Shown in pieces: positions 36,332 through 43,925 of a stretch of 64,000 nucleotides of DNA. The position numbers and the translations under genes are program-made. Numbering within the stretch: position 1 is the stretch's first letter; the number at the start of each line of letters is the position of its first letter. The stretch is from Candidatus Obscuribacterales bacterium (GTDB taxonomy: Bacteria > Cyanobacteriota > Vampirovibrionia > Obscuribacterales > Obscuribacteraceae), in the NCBI GenBank assembly GCA_020634035.1, contig JACKCM010000002.1, positions 124,001-188,000 of the forward strand, given 5' to 3'. The notes below the pieces were generated by a model that was given only the letters and a program-made list of their open reading frames with translations, did not search any database and was not told where the DNA came from.

Positions 36332-36577
36332 ATGGCTAACAAAGAAAAGAAAGCAATTAGTATGTTTCCCACCCAGACCATGATGGTCATGGCTGTTCTC
36401 GGTGCGATTCTGACCGGGGCCTCTTTCGAAATCATCAATGTCTGGCCCAAGCCTATTTCGGTAGTCCCTTACTATGATTTCTGGGGCGGTGCCATGTGGG
36501 GTCTTTGCGTTGGCGCAATTACCGGACTGGTTCTCGGTTATCTCACCGATGAGACCCATTTCGAAGACAACGCTTAA
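36332..36577 (+). CDS. Small two-helix membrane protein
   Basis: The protein of about 81 residues has two hydrophobic segments (MMVMAVLGAILTGASF and WGGAMWGLCVGAITGLVLGYL) and a short acidic C-terminus. It is not recognised. I choose the ATG at 36332 because GAGG lies 6 bases upstream; ATG 36329 and TTG 36320 are less well spaced. A strong intrinsic terminator follows at 36613-36646, so it is probably a single-gene transcript. The glycine-rich second helix resembles glycine-zipper membrane proteins. Confidence 0.7.
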   Translation: MANKEKKAISMFPTQTMMVMAVLGAILTGASFEIINVWPKPISVVPYYDFWGGAMWGLCVGAITGLVLGYLTDETHFEDNA

Positions 36578-37784
36578 TTTGTTGAATTCGAAATCACCAC
36601 TATCATCATTGCCAGAGTCGGTCTTAAGACCGGCTCTGATTTTTTTCTGGCTCCCGATTTTTATATCGATAGTACTAATCGGCTCGTTGCCTGTATGTGC
36701 CGAACAGTCAGCTAATACTGCCGGTAGTGCCGGAGATGCAACATCTGTTGAGCTATCGAAGGGATATAAAATCGGTTATTTTGTCGATAAGCCATCCGGT
36801 TCTAGCGGTTCTAAAACGGTTCTAGCCGTCTGGTATCCGGCGTCTGCCGATAGTTTGTGCACTAAATGCGAATATGTTCTCGGAGAAAACAGAGTAGAGA
36901 CCGAACTGGCACTTACTGCAAAGGCTGCTGCCGGCAAGTTTCCGCTGGTGCTCTATGCTCATGGCGCGGCAGGATGCGGTCTCAGCTCTTTTTTCCTCTG
37001 CGAGGCCCTGGCTAGAAAAGGTTATGTCGTCGTCGCTCCGGATTTTTCCGATCCTTGTTTCGCCTCCCGTATAGATCGGGCCGTGGAGACAGGCAAAGAA
37101 GAGACCCGAGAGATCTGGGCTTTTATCCATAAACTAATAGATGAAGGTCTTGGCGAAGAGGCCGGGCAGGGCCGCAAGCAATATGCCTACAGACCGAAAC
37201 AGCTGCTTTATGCATTGAAGCGGGCTGACAAAATGAACCGATGCAGACAATCTCTACTATATCGGCATATCGACCTCAAAAATGTAGGGGTGGTCGGGCA
37301 TTCTTTTGGTGCCTGGACCGGCTTACTAGTATCCGGAGCGGAGCCCCGTTTCTTTCGTCGCGGCAGAATCGATGCGGTTGTTTCACTTTCTGGCCCGGTC
37401 AACGAGCGAGTCTTTACCGTGGCATCAAAAAACGATCTGGCTTTGCTGGGCTGTCCTGTGATGTATCAATATGGGGATAGCGAAAAACTTTTCAAAAACA
37501 GACAGGATCGCAAACTGCTCTATCTGCCCAGCAATGAACCCAAGGCTCTAGCCTGCATTAAAGGAGCGAATCATTTCACTTTCTCTTGCGGCTCCGGCAA
37601 AGAATTTGGTATCGCCGGTGATTATCTGGCGAAAAGTCCTGCCCGGGAGGCTATCACCCGGTTGACCATCGCTTTTTTAGATCGCTATTTGAAAGCGAGC
37701 GCAAGCGATGATTCGAAACCCTTAAAATTGGATGGAGGCGAGGCTGTCAGTTCTTTAGAACTTGCTGATAAGCTTCGTCATTGA
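36549..37784 (+). CDS. Secreted alpha/beta hydrolase (PAF-acetylhydrolase/dienelactone hydrolase-like)
   Basis: The protein has a signal anchor (ALIFFWLPIFISIVLIGSLPVCA) followed by an alpha/beta hydrolase fold. YAHGAAGCG is the oxyanion region, GHSFGAWTGL carries the nucleophile Ser near residue 252, PVMYQYGDSEKLF is the acid region and KGANHFTFSCG holds the catalytic His. The layout resembles the platelet-activating factor acetylhydrolase/chlorophyllase-type group. The start is uncertain: ATG 36549 overlaps the previous gene by 29 bases, while TTG 36579 or 36582 would avoid it. Neither has a clear ribosome binding site, and an intrinsic terminator lies inside the signal-peptide coding part. 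Its 3' end overlaps the minus-strand ArsC-like gene by 38 bases. Confidence 0.8.
   Translation: MRPISKTTLNLLNSKSPLSSLPESVLRPALIFFWLPIFISIVLIGSLPVCAEQSANTAGSAGDATSVELSKGYKIGYFVDKPSGSSGSKTVLAVWYPASADSLCTKCEYVLGENRVETELALTAKAAAGKFPLVLYAHGAAGCGLSSFFLCEALARKGYVVVAPDFSDPCFASRIDRAVETGKEETREIWAFIHKLIDEGLGEEAGQGRKQYAYRPKQLLYALKRADKMNRCRQSLLYRHIDLKNVGVVGHSFGAWTGLLVSGAEPRFFRRGRIDAVVSLSGPVNERVFTVASKNDLALLGCPVMYQYGDSEKLFKNRQDRKLLYLPSNEPKALACIKGANHFTFSCGSGKEFGIAGDYLAKSPAREAITRLTIAFLDRYLKASASDDSKPLKLDGGEAVSSLELADKLRH
36613..36646 (+). terminator. Intrinsic terminator inside the hydrolase signal-peptide region
   Basis: The stem is CAGAGTCGGTC (36613-36623) with GACCGGCTCTG (36628-36638), 11 pairs including one G-U, with a TTAA loop. 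It is followed by seven T residues at 36640-36646. It lies 35 bases after the stop of the small membrane protein gene, so it fits as that gene's terminator. It also falls inside the reading frame of the downstream hydrolase, which creates a conflict discussed under findings. Confidence 0.85.
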
Positions 37785-38109
37785 AACCGACGATCATGGT
37801 TTTGCCTACCTTGACAGTGGGAGCCCGCAGATTTCCGGTGGGTCCCAGCATGAGATTGACCAGTTCATCATCGCCCGGTTTCTTACTGTTGTCGGCGAGA
37901 TCGAGATGAATAACTTTCTTTCCCTTGCTTACGTAGAGGTCTTTGACCGAGTCGGTCAGGTCCAGGGCTTCTTTTGCCCCTAGCCTTTCTTTCTTGGCAT
38001 TGACAATCTCTTTTATCTCTATGCTTTTGCGTTCAAGAAACTCTTGCGCTTTTTTACAAGACGTTCAACCCGGGCGATGGTATACCCAGTCCAGCCTGGT
38101 TATGGACAT
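37747..38109 (-). CDS. ArsC/Spx-like thioredoxin-fold protein with in-frame UGA, probable selenoprotein
   Basis: The minus strand from ATG 38109 to the stop at 37747-37749 encodes 120 residues if the single in-frame TGA at 38065-38067 (codon 15) is read as an amino acid. The product reads MSITRLDWVYHRPG, then U, then TSCKKAQEFLE, and later GPTGNLRAPTVKVGKTMIVG, a pattern I associate with ArsC-family reductase-like proteins. The TGA falls on the first cysteine of the CxxC redox motif, giving UxxC with Cys18. GGAG lies 10 bases upstream of the ATG, and the frame stays open for 105 codons after the TGA with no usable restart at the right place. A hairpin fitting a bacterial SECIS follows. Alternatives are a nonsense-mutated pseudogene or a base error. 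Confidence 0.8.
38029..38049 (-). promoter_or_regulatory. Candidate bacterial SECIS element
   Basis: On the minus strand, CAAGA (38046-38042) pairs with TCTTG (38038-38034) around a GTT loop (38041-38039). The outer GCG (38049-38047) pairs with CGC (38031-38029) across a two-base AA bulge. The loop begins with G, and 23 bases separate the TGA from the loop. Known bacterial SECIS rules (a stem-loop inside the coding region, a G within the first two loop bases, and about 16-37 bases from UGA to loop) are met. A competing stem TCTTG (38061-38057) with CAAGA also exists. Confidence 0.6.
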
Positions 38110-38237
38110 AGTGCTCTTGCTCCTCTATCTCTTCAAAACTCTAGATAGTCCAAAGATTAGCATGTTCGGAGTATTATCTTTAGGATCCGTGTATAAAAGA
38201 GTTAGTAATTTAGAAGCGGAGTGAATTCTCCCTCGAG

Positions 38238-40553
38238 ATGACCTCTCCTTATCCCGACCCGAGCCAGATTAATATCGACGCGGCATTCTCCAATGCCGAA
38301 TCCTTATTCGCCCAGCGGCGCTTCCAAGAAGCTCTGGGCATCTATCAGAATGTGCTCAACGCTCTCGAGACACGCTATGGCCAGGCTCATCCCGAACTGG
38401 CCTATCCTTTGCAGCGTCTTGGAGATTGTTTCCACGCTCTCAATCAGTATCGCGACTCTCTGCCGCTTTATCAGCGCCTGCTTTCCATCGGGGAGAACAT
38501 TCTGGGGCGGTCCCATCCGGATATGGTCAATCTCCTCATCAAAATCGCCCGGACCCAGGAGTTGATAGGCAGCTTTCAAGAGTCGCGCAAATCTTACGAG
38601 ACGGCTCTTTCGCTAATTGAAGGGGCGGCTGGTGTCAACCATCCGCTTTATAAGTCGACCATGGGTGCTTACGAGCTAATTCTTGCAAGAATTGATGAAA
38701 ATAAGAAAGCGGCTGATGCCTGGAGAGAGAGTAGTCGGTCGGGTCCCCAGAGTGCTGTTTCGCCATTTTCAGATGCTGGGGCTGTGCCGGTACCATTGCC
38801 TGGCGCACCACCAGGACCTTCTTTTGGCATGGATATGGCTGTTCCGGACAGGCAGTCGGGAGCCGATGCTTTCGAGAGTGCGCCGGCTATGCCTCCAGGC
38901 ATGCCTTTCGGTAGTGCACCGCCCCAGATACCACTGAATCAGCCGCCGCAAATGCCTCCGCAGCCGCAGATGCCGCCGCAACCACCACCGATGCAGCCGC
39001 AGATGCCGCCGCAACCGCCCCAACAGATGCAGCCGCCACAGATGCCACCTATGCCACCGATGCAGCCGGCTCCGCCACCTGTGCCTTTTAACTCTGCCGG
39101 GCCGGTAAGCGAGATCCCTTCCTCATACAGTCACCCCAGCTCCGGAATGGGTTTTGAGCAGCGACGCAACGATCCGAGCAATGATCCGTATTTAGATCAT
39201 CTCGCTTCAAGGGTGACCAGTCTTACTCCGCCGGAGAAGCTTCCTCCGGATCCAGTTAAAGCCTCCGGAGTCTGGCATGGTGCCGATGTCATGGCTGCTA
39301 TGGAAGCGCAGCAAAGATCGCTGCCAAAACCGAGCAGTCCGGTTCTTGACGATGATGAATTCGACCCGGATTATGAAGATGAAGCCACTATCGAGCAGGA
39401 ATCTGAAAAGCGCTCCCAGAAATTGCGGGCTGCTCGAACTGCTGTCTCTAAGAGTGAAGGCGTGGTCTCTCTGGTGCGTTCCTTCAAAGAATATATCGTT
39501 TCTGTGGTGGCACTGGTGGTGGTGGTAGGTGCCGGCTACTACTTCTTCTCTCATACGGAGCAGAAACCTTCGAGCCTTGTTTCGAAGAAGATTGAAAATA
39601 CCGAGAGTCTTGCCCAGGCGAAGCTTGTCTATCTTACTCCCGACAACGGCTTGCGGCTCAGTCTCGATGGAAGCTCTACCTGTACTCTTTTTCGAGAATC
39701 CGACGGCATAAAGGTGCCCTATAATTTCTACGATGGTTCTCCTGCCTCTCTTGCTATGCAGATGATGGATTCGGTTCTGGAAAGGCAGCACTGGTTCAAA
39801 GAGATTCCGGAAGGTTTAGAAGATGAACAGGGAGTGATTCTCTATTCGAACCAGGCTCCTGATTCAAGGGTTTTGGCCGAGATGCGACGCCTCAAAGGCA
39901 CCGTGCTTGCCTGGTATCAACGCAACGGCACTTTCCCGAGTGAACTGGTTCAAATACCTAAAGGTGTATTCTCCTATACCAACGCATTCAGCGGTGTCAA
40001 GGAAGATATGAAAGTGGTTATTGTCCGGTTCGGTCAGATTCGCGGCAAAAATCTGAGAGAGTTGCTTCGTGCCGGTGAGTCGATAACCGGTGACGCTCTT
40101 AAGGAAAAGGGTAAGATCACCGGATATATCTTGATGGAGACCAGACCAGGTGCCAGCGATTTGCAGTCTGTCGCTTTCTATCTGCGTGGAGTCAATCGTC
40201 ATGGGGATTACTTTCGCAGCTCTCATACCGGAGAGTTTCTCTTTCTTGGCTATAAAGGCGGGGTCGAGGACGGCAACGAGTTGATTCTGGCCGAAGAGCC
40301 CAGGCTCTACCGGGTAGAGAAGCCAACTAAGGTATGGATATCGAGAGTCCCTCAAGTTCCTCTCGGTTTGATTCATCACTCCTTTCCGGTTGTTCTCGGT
40401 TTTCTCGGGCTCTTTCTCTTCCTTCGTTCTCTGATGCTTGCGCCGGGGCAGTCTCCGGACAATGCCACCAATAAGACTTTAAGGCTTTGTGGATGGGTTT
40501 TGATTATTATCACTCTGGTGATAGTAGTGGTGCAGTTTTTGCTCTGGAAATGA
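38238..40553 (+). CDS. TPR protein with Pro/Met/Gln-rich linker and membrane anchor
   Basis: The 771-residue protein has an N-terminal TPR_12-type array (residues about 12-160: ALGIYQNVLNALETRYG, SLPLYQRLLSIGENILGRSHPDMVNLL, here residues 75-101, and YETALSLIEGAAG). A linker rich in PPQMPPQPQMPP repeats follows (about 225-285), then a charged region, a membrane helix (about 418-437: VSVVALVVVVGAGYYFF), an extracytoplasmic domain (about 440-710) and two C-terminal helices (about 714-735 and 752-770). No enzyme motif is seen. The layout suggests a cytoplasmic scaffold linked through the membrane to an external domain. It is followed closely by a secreted cysteine-peptidase-like gene. Confidence 0.8.
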   Translation: MTSPYPDPSQINIDAAFSNAESLFAQRRFQEALGIYQNVLNALETRYGQAHPELAYPLQRLGDCFHALNQYRDSLPLYQRLLSIGENILGRSHPDMVNLLIKIARTQELIGSFQESRKSYETALSLIEGAAGVNHPLYKSTMGAYELILARIDENKKAADAWRESSRSGPQSAVSPFSDAGAVPVPLPGAPPGPSFGMDMAVPDRQSGADAFESAPAMPPGMPFGSAPPQIPLNQPPQMPPQPQMPPQPPPMQPQMPPQPPQQMQPPQMPPMPPMQPAPPPVPFNSAGPVSEIPSSYSHPSSGMGFEQRRNDPSNDPYLDHLASRVTSLTPPEKLPPDPVKASGVWHGADVMAAMEAQQRSLPKPSSPVLDDDEFDPDYEDEATIEQESEKRSQKLRAARTAVSKSEGVVSLVRSFKEYIVSVVALVVVVGAGYYFFSHTEQKPSSLVSKKIENTESLAQAKLVYLTPDNGLRLSLDGSSTCTLFRESDGIKVPYNFYDGSPASLAMQMMDSVLERQHWFKEIPEGLEDEQGVILYSNQAPDSRVLAEMRRLKGTVLAWYQRNGTFPSELVQIPKGVFSYTNAFSGVKEDMKVVIVRFGQIRGKNLRELLRAGESITGDALKEKGKITGYILMETRPGASDLQSVAFYLRGVNRHGDYFRSSHTGEFLFLGYKGGVEDGNELILAEEPRLYRVEKPTKVWISRVPQVPLGLIHHSFPVVLGFLGLFLFLRSLMLAPGQSPDNATNKTLRLCGWVLIIITLVIVVVQFLLWK

Positions 40554-40564
40554 TGAGGTATCAT

Positions 40565-41125
40565 ATGCGGTGTCAGTATTCTCTGCTGTCAAAATCTGCT
40601 TTTATTGCGGTGTTAACGCTTGCTCTGACTGGAGGTCACGCTCCTGCCCATAGTCAGGCTTCGACCACGGCCAAGTCTATAAACAAAGCCGCTCAAGATT
40701 GTGTCGGCAAAGAGATGTGGAAGAAGGGCTATGGCTTGAAATCAGGAGGACTGGGTTGCGCTGCTTCGGTCAGTAACGTGCTCAATAAGGCAGGAATAGC
40801 GTATGTGCGTACTCCAGTGACGCTTTATATGCGACGCCAAATCTTGCAAGGCAAGCTCAAAGTCAAAGAGTTCGTCATCAAAAATGGAGAGAAAGGCGGC
40901 ATAGATGACACCAGGTTGAATGAGATCGCTCGTAGAGGAGACGTTCTGGTGGCGTTTATGAATCCACTTCCCGGGGGCAATATCGGTCCTAAAGCCCACT
41001 GCGGCATTATTGGAGCGCCCGGCCATGTCTTTACTAATGATTGGAACGACGGAATCTGGAAGCATGGAAACATCCATGACTATTTCGATAGCTATCGCTA
41101 TATCAGAGTGCTTCGTTTTCTCTGA
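40565..41125 (+). CDS. Secreted NlpC/P60- or CHAP-like cysteine amidase
   Basis: The protein of 186 residues has a signal peptide (LSKSAFIAVLTLALTGGHAPAHSQA) and a compact domain with Cys65 in GLGCAASVSNVLNKAG and His145 in PKAHCGIIG, followed by FTNDW. The Cys-then-His order and spacing fit papain-like peptidoglycan amidases of the NlpC/P60-CHAP clan, but the family cannot be fixed. ATG 40565 is chosen because GAGG lies 6 bases upstream; in-frame starts at 40550 and 40553 overlap the previous gene. It sits directly behind the membrane TPR gene, which may coordinate a wall-cutting activity (inference). Confidence 0.65.
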   Translation: MRCQYSLLSKSAFIAVLTLALTGGHAPAHSQASTTAKSINKAAQDCVGKEMWKKGYGLKSGGLGCAASVSNVLNKAGIAYVRTPVTLYMRRQILQGKLKVKEFVIKNGEKGGIDDTRLNEIARRGDVLVAFMNPLPGGNIGPKAHCGIIGAPGHVFTNDWNDGIWKHGNIHDYFDSYRYIRVLRFL

Positions 41126-41141
41126 TATCTCAGATCACTGC

Positions 41142-41762
41142 TCAGGAATTCTTTTTCTCGATAGAATCAGCGAATTGATACATCTGATCGGCGGTCGATT
41201 CACGTCCGGTTTTCTTGAGCAGATTGGCGTAATTGCGCAGGATATGGATGAGCTCTTTATGATTGGGACCGAAGACTTTGTTCTTTATATCCAGAGCTCT
41301 TTTATAGTAGTCTTCAGCCTGGGGGTATTTCTTCTGCTTATGAAAGATCATCCCCACCTGATAGATCACGACCGCTGCTTCTTTGCTGGATTTTCCGAAC
41401 TCTTTTTCTCTTATGGTTAGAGCTTCGGTGTAATTCTTTTCGGCTTCGTCATAGCGTCCCAGCTTGAACTGCACTGCGGCCAGGTTGTTATAGGCAGTGG
41501 CCAGATCCTTTTGATTCTTGCCATCGTGGGCTTTTCGAAGCTGCAGAGCCTCTTTGTAGAGCCCTTCTGCTTTCTCGTAGCGCTTTTCCCCATCATAGAG
41601 TCGACCGATCTTTTCAAGACAGAGGCAGTATCTGCCATCATCCTTACCGAAAGACATCGCTTCTTCCAGGGCTTTGTGCCACTGTCTTTCCGCTTCCAGG
41701 AAATCGTTGCTGCGAACGGCGGCTTCTGCCGAGTCTTTGAACTGGGTAAAAGTGGCTGACAT
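41142..41762 (-). CDS. Cytoplasmic TPR protein (kinesin-light-chain type)
   Basis: The 206-residue protein is a nearly pure TPR_12 array: AEGLYKEALQLRKAHDG, LATAYNNLAAVQFKLGRYDEAEKNYTEAL, split over residues 80-108, and AEDYYKRALDIKNKVFG. It has no signal peptide. It is convergent with the amidase gene, with a 16-base gap. Repeats of 42 residues are typical of the kinesin light chain and NB-ARC-associated TPRs that abound in Cyanobacteria and their relatives. Partner unknown. Confidence 0.82.
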   Translation of the reverse strand: MSATFTQFKDSAEAAVRSNDFLEAERQWHKALEEAMSFGKDDGRYCLCLEKIGRLYDGEKRYEKAEGLYKEALQLRKAHDGKNQKDLATAYNNLAAVQFKLGRYDEAEKNYTEALTIREKEFGKSSKEAAVVIYQVGMIFHKQKKYPQAEDYYKRALDIKNKVFGPNHKELIHILRNYANLLKKTGRESTADQMYQFADSIEKKNS

Positions 41763-41870
41763 AACAATCCTTTTTTAGTGGGTCATTTGCGGGGACGCTT
41801 ATATTTTGCCACAAGCAGAGTGATAAATACCCCTTACCTTAATATTGACCAAGGGGGCATTCGAAATCGT

Positions 41871-41899
41871 TTGATCTGGCAAAAAACGGTTACTATATA
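41871..41899 (+). promoter_or_regulatory. Sigma-70-like promoter for acs, with a structured leader
   Basis: TTGATC (41871-41876) and TATATA (41894-41899) are separated by 17 bases and point at the acetyl-CoA synthetase gene. The predicted start near 41906 leaves a leader of about 85 bases. It contains two short hairpins: GGCAAGG (41906-41912) with CCTTGTC (41919-41925), and GGCAG (41937-41941) with CTGCC (41947-41951). I recognise no known riboswitch. Confidence 0.5.
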
Positions 41900-41991
41900 T
41901 GCTTCGGCAAGGGCAAAGCCTTGTCAAGGAGCCCCTGGCAGGGAATCTGCCGTTTAATCCGTGCGCCATACCTGAAGTTTGGGAGGTATCG

Positions 41992-43833
41992 ATGAAAGTC
42001 GCTCAACGTGTTGAAAAGTCCAAGGGTAAGTCCGGTAAGGGCTCTGCCGATAACAAGCCGGTACCTCAAGAAGAGACTTGCAGCGGGTCGAGTCCAGCAA
42101 CTGGACGTAAGGAGATAATCAAGAAGTTTCCGGTCAGCCCGAATCTGACCAATTATGAGCGCTATTACGAAACCTTCGACTGGGATCAGGTAAAGGATGA
42201 GGTCGATTGGTTCGCCGGCAAGAAAGTGAATGCTGCCTATAACGCCGTGGACAGACATATGTCCGACGGCCGCCGCAACAAAGTAGCCCTTTATGCAGTC
42301 GGTGCCGACAACAAGCTCTCCAAGCTCACCTTCCAGGATATCTACGAGCAGTCCAACAAGGTAGGCAATGCCCTCAAAGGTCTGGGGGTAGAGAAAGGTG
42401 ATCGGGTTTTTGTTTTCCTTCCCCGGGTGCCCGAACTTTATGTCAGCACAGTGGCCATCGCCAAAATCGGTGCCATCGCCGGTCCCTTGTTCTCTGCTTT
42501 TGGTCCCGATGCTTTGAAAGACAGGCTGGAGGATTCGGAAGCCAAGGTGATAATCACCAACCCTGAATTGAAGCCCAAGGTAGACGAGATCTTCAAAGAC
42601 CTACCCAACCTCGAATATGTGATCGTGGTAGGTGGAGACGAGAAGAAGCTCAAAGACCGAGAATTCAGCTATGAGAAACTGCTGGATCAAGCCAGCGATA
42701 AGCTGGAATGCGAGCGTATGGACCCTGAAGATCCGCTCTATCTCTTATACACTTCCGGTACAACCGGTAAGCCCAAAGGTGTGGTCCATGTCCACAACGA
42801 TATCATCGGTCATCATATGACCACCAAGTGGGTGCTCGACCTGAAAGAGGATGATATCTACTGGTGTACTGCCGATCCCGGTTGGGTGACTGGCACCGTC
42901 TATGGTATCTTCGGACCCTGGTCCAACGGCATCTCGGTGGTCAGTGTCGAGGGACGATTCGATGCAGACAGCTGGTACGATGTAATTGACAGGCTCAAAG
43001 TCACAGTCTGGTACACCGCTCCTACCGCTTTGCGGATGTTGATGAAAGCCGGCGAAGAGTCCGTCTATCGTCACAGTCTCGATAGTTTGCGGCATATCCT
43101 CAGTGTGGGAGAGCCTCTCAACCCTGAAGTGGTCCGCTGGGGCATGAAAGTCTATGGACTGCCCATTCATGATAACTGGTGGCAGACCGAGACCGGTATG
43201 CAACTGATCGCCAACTTACCTTGTATGCCCCTCAAGCCGGGCAGCATGGGCAAGCCTCTGCCGGGCGTCTACGCTTCTGTGGTGAACGATGACGGAGAAG
43301 AACTTCCTGTCGGCGAACTGGGCCGTCTGGTGGTCAGACCGGGTTGGCCTTCTATGCTTCGCCGCATCTGGCGCAATAAAGAGAAGTTCGACGAATACTT
43401 CAAGATTCCGGGATGGTACTTCTCGGGCGACAATGCCTGGAAGGACGAAGACGGATATTTCTGGTTCGTGGGCAGAGCCGATGATGTTATAAACACTGCC
43501 GGACACCGGGTCGGACCCTTTGAAGTGGAGTCTGCTCTGGTTGAACATGCCGCTGTTGCCGAAGCCGGTGTGATTGGAAAACCCGATAAAGAGAGGGGCG
43601 AGATCATCAAGGCTTTCGTAGTCCTGGCCAATGGTGTCGAAGCAAGCGATGAACTGCTTGAGGATATCCGTCAGCATACGAAGAAACAACTGGCAGCCCA
43701 TGCCTACCCGCGGGAAATCGAGGTGAAGGAAAGCCTTCCCAAGACCCGTTCGGGCAAGATCATGCGTCGCTTGTTGAAAGCCTGGGAACTCGGTCTTCCC
43801 ACCGGCGATACATCTTCTCTCGAAGACGATTGA
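41992..43833 (+). CDS. acsA: Acetyl-CoA synthetase, AMP-forming (second paralogue)
   Basis: It activates acetate to acetyl-CoA through acetyl-AMP. The protein has about 613 residues with the full ANL motif set: YTSGTTGKPKGVVH near residue 255, WWQTETG near 396, FSGDNAWKDEDGYFWFVGRADDVI around residues 475-500 (here FSGDNAW and GRADDVINTAGHR), and PKTRSGKIMRR near 585. WWQTETG is typical of true acetyl-CoA synthetases, so this is the better acs of the two in the window. The N-terminal 45 residues are lysine-rich and variable. The start at 41992 has GGGAGG 5 bases upstream; a longer frame from 41899 starts inside the promoter and is rejected. Confidence 0.92.
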   Translation: MKVAQRVEKSKGKSGKGSADNKPVPQEETCSGSSPATGRKEIIKKFPVSPNLTNYERYYETFDWDQVKDEVDWFAGKKVNAAYNAVDRHMSDGRRNKVALYAVGADNKLSKLTFQDIYEQSNKVGNALKGLGVEKGDRVFVFLPRVPELYVSTVAIAKIGAIAGPLFSAFGPDALKDRLEDSEAKVIITNPELKPKVDEIFKDLPNLEYVIVVGGDEKKLKDREFSYEKLLDQASDKLECERMDPEDPLYLLYTSGTTGKPKGVVHVHNDIIGHHMTTKWVLDLKEDDIYWCTADPGWVTGTVYGIFGPWSNGISVVSVEGRFDADSWYDVIDRLKVTVWYTAPTALRMLMKAGEESVYRHSLDSLRHILSVGEPLNPEVVRWGMKVYGLPIHDNWWQTETGMQLIANLPCMPLKPGSMGKPLPGVYASVVNDDGEELPVGELGRLVVRPGWPSMLRRIWRNKEKFDEYFKIPGWYFSGDNAWKDEDGYFWFVGRADDVINTAGHRVGPFEVESALVEHAAVAEAGVIGKPDKERGEIIKAFVVLANGVEASDELLEDIRQHTKKQLAAHAYPREIEVKESLPKTRSGKIMRRLLKAWELGLPTGDTSSLEDD

Positions 43834-43870
43834 AGTTGACTGAGATTCAAATTAGAATGAACTTTTTGAG

Positions 43871-43900
43871 CCGGTGCTTCGTTAATTGAAGAAGCACCGG
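43871..43900. repeat. Perfect 10-bp inverted repeat between acs and dnaB
   Basis: CCGGTGCTTC (43871-43880) and GAAGCACCGG (43891-43900) are perfect inverted arms around a 10-base AT-rich loop. They sit 38 bases after acs and 26 bases before dnaB. No run of T follows on either strand, so it is not a standard intrinsic terminator. It could stabilise the acs 3' end or control the dnaB leader. Confidence 0.6.
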
Positions 43901-43925
43901 TTGGGGAATCTGAAAAGTAGGCACC

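Noticed and set aside
38042..38061. Alternative stem TCTTG/CAAGA as the SECIS
   Set aside because: Its loop starts with T and is A-rich, and it lies closer to the UGA than the known range; the downstream hairpin fits better.
37943..38224. Plus-strand 93-codon frame
   Set aside because: It lies opposite the ArsC-like gene and its upstream region, has no ribosome binding site, and its sequence is an antisense shadow of the conserved protein.
41899..41991. N-terminal extension of acetyl-CoA synthetase from 41899
   Set aside because: It would start inside the -10 box of the predicted promoter and lacks a ribosome binding site, whereas ATG 41992 has GGGAGG.
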